Assembly (NCBI RefSeq): GCF_001270265.1
Contig: NZ_LGAP01000001.1
Coordinates: forward strand, 186,001-250,000
Length of the DNA: 64,000 nucleotides
Direction: 5' to 3'
Origin: Ensifer adhaerens
Lineage (GTDB): Bacteria > Pseudomonadota > Alphaproteobacteria > Rhizobiales > Rhizobiaceae
The notes below the pieces were generated by a model. It was not told the DNA's origin and searched no databases. It saw nothing but the letters and a program-made list of their open reading frames with translations. The first letter of the stretch is position 1. Each line of letters begins with the position of its first letter. The position numbers and the translations under genes are program-made. Positions 60,382-64,000 of this stretch are shown one piece after another.

Positions 60382-60596
60382 GGCAGCATCGGGGCGAGCG
60401 ATGTTTCGCTCAACCGTCAGTTTTGAAAAAATCTTTCTTTGACCATGCGTGGCGGCTCTGGGATAGTGCCGCCGCTCCAGCGCATGAGGCCGAAATCGAA
60501 GCTGGTCTTCGACGCGCAAGATGCCTGGAATCAACGCGATAGGGTGCCCTTGGCGCCTCCACGGGAGGTGCGGTGTCCTGGTCATGGGAGGGATGA
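60382..60596 (+). promoter_or_regulatory. metZ upstream region with promoter-like and hairpin elements
   Basis: Candidate promoter TTGACC (60439-60444), 17 bases, GATAGT (60462-60467). Stems: GAGCGA/TCGCTC at about 60396-60411; ATGCG/CGCAT enclosing GGCGGC/GCCGCC at 60445-60485; TCGAAG/CTTCGA at 60496-60512; GCGCCTCC/GGAGGTGC at 60553-60571. The 60445-60485 structure overlaps the promoter, so it would be in RNA only if the real start lies upstream. No SAM-II riboswitch consensus was seen. Confidence 0.35.
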
Positions 60597-61880
60597 ATGA
60601 CGAAAGACAATCCTGGTTTCAGCACGCTCGCAATCCACGCCGGAGCGCAACCAGATCCGACGACGGGCGCCCGGGCGACGCCGATCTACCAGACGACCAG
60701 CTTCGTCTTCAACGACACCGACCATGCGGCAGCGCTCTTCGGCCTGCAGCAGTTCGGCAATATCTACACCCGCATCATGAACCCGACACAGGCGGTGCTG
60801 GGAGAGCGCCTCGCAGCACTGGAAGGCGGCACCGCGGCACTTGCGGTTGCTTCCGGGCATGCGGCCCAGCTTCTCGTTTTCCACACGATCATGAGCCCGG
60901 GCGACAACTTCGTCGCCGCCAACCGGCTTTACGGCGGTTCGGTCAATCAGTTCGGCCATGCCTTCAAGTCCTTCGATTGGCAGGTTCGCTGGGCGGACCC
61001 GAGCGATCCTTCGAGCTTTGAGGCCAAGATCGACGCGCGGACCAAGGCGATCTTCATCGAAAGCCTGGCCAACCCGGGCGGCACCTTCGTCGATGTCGCC
61101 GCGATTGCCGAGGTCGCACACAAGCACGGCCTGCCGCTGATCGTCGACAACACGATGGCGACACCCTACCTCTTGCGTCCGCTGGAACACGGTGCCGATA
61201 TCGTCGTGCATTCGCTCACCAAATTCATCGGCGGCCACGGCAATTCGATGGGCGGCGTCATTGTCGACGGCGGGACCTTCGACTGGTCGAAGTCAGGCAA
61301 GTATCCGATGCTGTCGGAGCCGCGTCCGGAATATGCCGGAGTCGTGCTGCACCAGGTGTTCGGAAATTTCGCCTTTGCGATTGCCGCGCGCGTTCTCGGG
61401 CTTCGCGATTTCGGACCGGCGATTTCGCCCTTTAACGCCTTCATGATCCTGACCGGCGTCGAGACGCTGCCGCTGCGCATGCAGCGCCACTGCGACAATG
61501 CGCTTGCCGTCGCCAAGTGGCTCAAGGGCCACGACAAAGTGTCCTGGGTCAACTATGCCGGGCTTGAGGACGATCCGAACAATGGGCTGCAAAAGCGCTA
61601 TGCACCGAAGGGTGCCGGCGCCGTCTTCACCTTCGGTCTCAAGGACGGCTACGAGGCAGGAAAGCGTTTCGTCGAAGGGCTCGAGATGTTCTCTCATCTG
61701 GCCAATATCGGCGACACCCGTTCGCTCGTCATCCATCCGGCCTCGACCACCCATCGCCAGTTGACGCCGGAGCAGCAGGTTGCGGCGGGGGCAGGCCCCG
61801 ACGTCGTGCGTCTGTCTGTCGGTATCGAGGACGTTTCCGACATCATCGCCGATCTCGAGCAGTCGCTCGCAAAGATCTGA
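60597..61880 (+). CDS. metZ: O-acetylhomoserine/O-succinylhomoserine sulfhydrylase
   Basis: PLP enzyme of methionine synthesis using sulfide directly; 427 residues (the MetY length; metZ/metY naming varies). PLP-binding lysine lies in [18 protein letters not shown] near residue 208. [12 protein letters not shown] near 27, [20 protein letters not shown] near 58-77 and the C-terminal [14 protein letters not shown] are signatures of this Cys/Met-metabolism family. GGGAGGG precedes the ATG. The gene stands alone after the CoA-binding gene. Confidence 0.94.
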   Translation: MTKDNPGFSTLAIHAGAQPDPTTGARATPIYQTTSFVFNDTDHAAALFGLQQFGNIYTRIMNPTQAVLGERLAALEGGTAALAVASGHAAQLLVFHTIMSPGDNFVAANRLYGGSVNQFGHAFKSFDWQVRWADPSDPSSFEAKIDARTKAIFIESLANPGGTFVDVAAIAEVAHKHGLPLIVDNTMATPYLLRPLEHGADIVVHSLTKFIGGHGNSMGGVIVDGGTFDWSKSGKYPMLSEPRPEYAGVVLHQVFGNFAFAIAARVLGLRDFGPAISPFNAFMILTGVETLPLRMQRHCDNALAVAKWLKGHDKVSWVNYAGLEDDPNNGLQKRYAPKGAGAVFTFGLKDGYEAGKRFVEGLEMFSHLANIGDTRSLVIHPASTTHRQLTPEQQVAAGAGPDVVRLSVGIEDVSDIIADLEQSLAKI

Positions 61881-61964
61881 TGTGTTTCATGGAGGCCGCC
61901 GCTGGACGTCTGCGAACGATTGGCCCTGAGGCGATCGACTTTGCGTAAATGTACTGCCGCCATG

Positions 61965-61998
61965 ACAGGAGCCAGGCGAGGTCGCGCCTGGCTCCTGT
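61965..61998. terminator. Perfect hairpin after metZ
   Basis: Stem ACAGGAGCCAGGCG / CGCCTGGCTCCTGT (14 bp) with loop AGGTCG, lying between convergent metZ and the universal stress protein gene. No T run on either strand, so the terminator role is likely but unproven. Confidence 0.6.
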
Positions 61999-62071
61999 AC
62001 CAGCTTGCACTGTGGCCGCTTTGACCGCATTCCAAGACGGCGAAGATGATATCGCCCGGTCGAAGACGGTT

Positions 62072-62914
62072 TCAGTGGGCAATGAGCAGGGGAATTGTGA
62101 CATTTGCGAGCAGGGCGCGCGTCACCCCACCAAAGATCGTCTGTCTGGACCGGGAATGGCTGTACGCGCCGACGACGAGCAAATCGCTGTTATTTCGCTT
62201 CGCTGCCACCTGAAGCACTTCCGCAACGGGGTGTCCTGACGATTGCACGTGCTCTACGATAACGTTTGCGCCATGCCTGCTAAGATACAGCGCAACATCA
62301 GCGCCAGGCTCCTCGCCGTGACGTGGATTGCCGTCGGAATCGACGACGACGACGGAAACCGATTGTGCCGCGGTCAAGAGTGGAAGCGAATCCGCTATCG
62401 CCCGGCGTGCCTCGCGACTGGCGTTCCAGCCAAGAAGTATGCGCTCCGCGATCGAATCTGGATTCCATGTATCGGGGACGATGAGCAACGGCACCCCTGT
62501 CGCCAGGAGCATATCTTCCGGCGACCAGTTCTCCGGCAGCCCTCCCGGTGCTGGGAAGCCTGCGATGGTGAGATCGGCATGCAACGAATGCAGCTTCGCG
62601 TGCTCGTTCGCGTCGCTTTCTCGAATGATGCGGAAGTCGAAGTTTATGTCCTCGCGCTGAGTTGCCGCCTTGAAGCATTGCATCGCTGCATCCGACGCAG
62701 TCGCCTCCTCGGACTTACGCTGTTCGATCAATTGCCGGATCGCATCTTGCCCCCGGACATAGCATCCCGCCCGGTCCCCTCGCCATCCAGACGGGGCGAC
62801 ATATACCCCGGTCAAGTGAGCGCCGTGTCGAAGCGACAAATTTACGGCGTAGCGCGTGCGCACTTCACCTGCTGGCGAGAAATCAACAAATACGAGGATC
62901 GTTTTGAGAGACAT
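62072..62914 (-). CDS. Universal stress protein, tandem Usp domains
   Basis: 280 residues with two Usp domains. The first begins KTILVFVDFSPAGEVRTRYAVNLSL, the second (about residue 155) ERILLGWNASREARRAIADSLPLL. The C-terminal segment VVGAYSHSRSRQTIFGGVTRALL is the nucleotide-binding loop region. Cytoplasmic stress protein of unknown target. ATG at 62914 is preferred over the longer 62953 start. Confidence 0.9.
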   Translation of the reverse strand: MSLKTILVFVDFSPAGEVRTRYAVNLSLRHGAHLTGVYVAPSGWRGDRAGCYVRGQDAIRQLIEQRKSEEATASDAAMQCFKAATQREDINFDFRIIRESDANEHAKLHSLHADLTIAGFPAPGGLPENWSPEDMLLATGVPLLIVPDTWNPDSIAERILLGWNASREARRAIADSLPLLTAAQSVSVVVVDSDGNPRHGEEPGADVALYLSRHGANVIVEHVQSSGHPVAEVLQVAAKRNNSDLLVVGAYSHSRSRQTIFGGVTRALLANVTIPLLIAH

Positions 62915-62984
62915 GTTCGGCCCTTGATGCGGTGTAGCAGCGTACCGCCCCACCAGGGGCTAGCGGTGTGTCGGAGGCGGGCGA

Positions 62985-63212
62985 TCAAATGTCATGAGCC
63001 TGGTCGACAATTGCCTGGTAGAAAATATTCGCTGCATGCTGAGCGGTTCTTGCCTTGATCCACAATGGTCTCGTGGCTGCATTCGAAAAACGGCGTGAAA
63101 GCGGGCGGCTCGGGCGTTTGGCTTCGTATATGGCGCAAGCGCATTTTGACCGCCGGTTCAGGGCAAATTCCATGATCCCCGAGGGCGGAGCCGACGTCTC
63201 GTCGAAGATCAT
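62985..63212 (-). CDS. Possible small protein or gene remnant
   Basis: 75 codons from ATG 63212 (MIFDETSAPPSGIMEFAL...). The frame remains protein-like upstream to about 63320 (PINKLELHPALLHEIEG) without a start codon. There an overlapping frame has an ATG (MIGRNGIF). That pattern suggests a frameshifted gene rather than a short intact one. No ribosome binding site near 63212. Function unknown. Confidence 0.35.
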   Translation of the reverse strand: MIFDETSAPPSGIMEFALNRRSKCACAIYEAKRPSRPLSRRFSNAATRPLWIKARTAQHAANIFYQAIVDQAHDI

Positions 63213-63377
63213 CAGCAGGTAGGCCTCGAATGCACGGCTATCCTCGCGCCCTTCGATCTCGTGAAGCAGAGCGGGGTGAAGCTCAAGCTTGTTGATGGGC
63301 AGCGGCGAAAATGCCGTTCCTGCCGATCATTTGCGGTCCTCACCTTCATCTCGGCTGGTCCGTTTGACAGCTTTCGG

Positions 63378-63638
63378 CTATTTCAAGCTTTGCGCGATCT
63401 CCAGCGCCAAGCTTTCGATCATGCCTTCAAACTCGGCCCGACGCTCGTCACGCAGGTGGGCTGGGAAGCTGTCCACGGAAGCCAAGGCGCTTTCAGCGGC
63501 AGCCAAGTCTGCACAGATTCCCCTGAAATTCTCGTCTCTAAGTACCCGTCTTCTGATTTCCAGCGACTGCATCGGAAAGCGGCGTGTTGCCGCCACCAGG
63601 CCCTGCCTCTCCTCTGTTTCGTGGGAATTCTTGTCCAT
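63378..63638 (-). CDS. Small helical protein, unknown function
   Basis: 86 residues, highly charged and helical (SLEIRRRVLRDENFRGICADLAAAESAL). A perfect GGAGG lies eight bases before the ATG at 63638. Upstream, ATACGTG repeats may be its operator. The possible small gene at 62985 follows in the same direction. No recognised family. Confidence 0.65.
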   Translation of the reverse strand: MDKNSHETEERQGLVAATRRFPMQSLEIRRRVLRDENFRGICADLAAAESALASVDSFPAHLRDERRAEFEGMIESLALEIAQSLK

Positions 63639-63662
63639 CTCGGTCCTCCGGCCGAAGCGGCG

Positions 63663-63691
63663 ACACGATATATACGTGATATACGTGTATT
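63663..63691. promoter_or_regulatory. ATACGTG repeat cluster, candidate operator
   Basis: CACGATATATACGTGATATACGTGTAT between two divergent genes: two direct ATATACGTG copies, with CACG...CGTG inverted symmetry. AT-rich compared with its surroundings. Function inferred from position. Confidence 0.4.
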
Positions 63692-63785
63692 CTTATATTG
63701 TGTTATCTTGCGATGGCGCACGTAGTTTACAGGAGCATACGTGACCCCTGGCGCCTGCGCGCCCATCGGGACATAGGGGGAGGGC

Positions 63786-64000
63786 ATGCCTCTTGCCATA
63801 AGAGCGAGTGCCGTTGACGAACCGACAACGCTCCCGAGCGAACACGAGATACGCGCGCAACTCGACCGAATTCGATCCAGTCCCGAGTTCGACACGCCCG
63901 AACGCGCTCGCAAGTTTCTAGGTTACGTCATCGAGGAAGCGATCGCAGGCAGGGCCGGGCGAATAAAGGCATACACCATTGCGACCGAAGTCTTCGGCAG
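63786..64000 (+). CDS. N-terminal part of a larger regulator-like protein (cut by window edge)
   Basis: 71 codons visible from ATG 63786, preceded by AGGGGGAGGGC. The stretch EIRAQLDRIRSSPEFDTPERARKFLGYVIEEAIAGRAGRIKAYTIATEVFG matches the conserved opening of rhizobial TolB-like/TPR or cyclase-linked proteins, where it forms an N-terminal helical DNA-binding-like region. The rest lies beyond the window, so the final class is open. Confidence 0.7.
   Translation, partial: MPLAIRASAVDEPTTLPSEHEIRAQLDRIRSSPEFDTPERARKFLGYVIEEAIAGRAGRIKAYTIATEVFG

Noticed and set aside
60382-60596. SAM-II riboswitch ahead of metZ
   Set aside because: The conserved SAM-II core (GATTTAACC-type loop and A-rich partner) was not found.

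Overview
The window is a stretch of alphaproteobacterial chromosome, almost certainly Rhizobiaceae and most like Sinorhizobium/Ensifer. It has high GC with GC-rich third codon positions. It carries rhizobial hallmarks: the ldtR-ldtP pair, Bpt next to an RDD protein and hemB, a Mg-type HemB, a DUF2842 gene beside ctaA, and a RIME-like palindromic repeat. The species call is an inference from gene content and context; no database search was possible.

Layout. 1-9.7 kb: a partial MFS transporter, aspS, a beta-lactamase-fold hydrolase with a divergent TetR regulator, a groEL without groES, a small conserved protein, and an overlapping pair of a lipid A-type acyltransferase and a cytochrome P450. 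10-21 kb: an exported protein of unknown function, parC, an ArsR-type regulator, an EamA permease, bpt, an RDD protein, hemB, a small membrane protein, and ldtR-ldtP (cell-wall L,D-transpeptidase and its MarR regulator). 21-32 kb: glyA-nrdR-ribD-ribE, a patch of single accessory genes, ribH-nusB, an MFS transporter and the proton pyrophosphatase hppA. 32-38 kb: bamE, a cytochrome bc1 chaperone, a YceD-like protein, plsX-fabH (fatty acid and phospholipid synthesis), ihfA, a MerR regulator, a small conserved protein and tRNA-Pro(GGG).

38.6-50 kb is the main accessory block, a polysaccharide locus. A leftward series encodes a Wza-type export lipoprotein, a GT4 glycosyltransferase, a polyprenyl-phosphate sugar transferase, a Wzy/ligase-like membrane protein, a second GT4 and a GT2-like enzyme. 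A Wzc/ExoP-like co-polymerase is read divergently, and a CelD-like acyltransferase follows convergently. The gene set resembles the unipolar polysaccharide (UPP, holdfast-like adhesin) loci known from Agrobacterium. No Wzx flippase is present, the Wzc-like protein has lost its Walker A lysine, and the region between tRNA-Pro and the last glycosyltransferase looks decayed.

50-64 kb returns to housekeeping genes: a phosphoesterase, a DUF2842 protein, ctaA, argC, speB, phhA with a divergent Lrp regulator, rplM-rpsI, a thioesterase, an enoyl-CoA hydratase, an EamA permease, a CoA-binding protein with metZ, and a tandem universal stress protein. The window ends in small unknown genes and the start of a larger one cut by the edge. 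No CRISPR array, intact insertion sequence, integrase or rRNA gene was seen.
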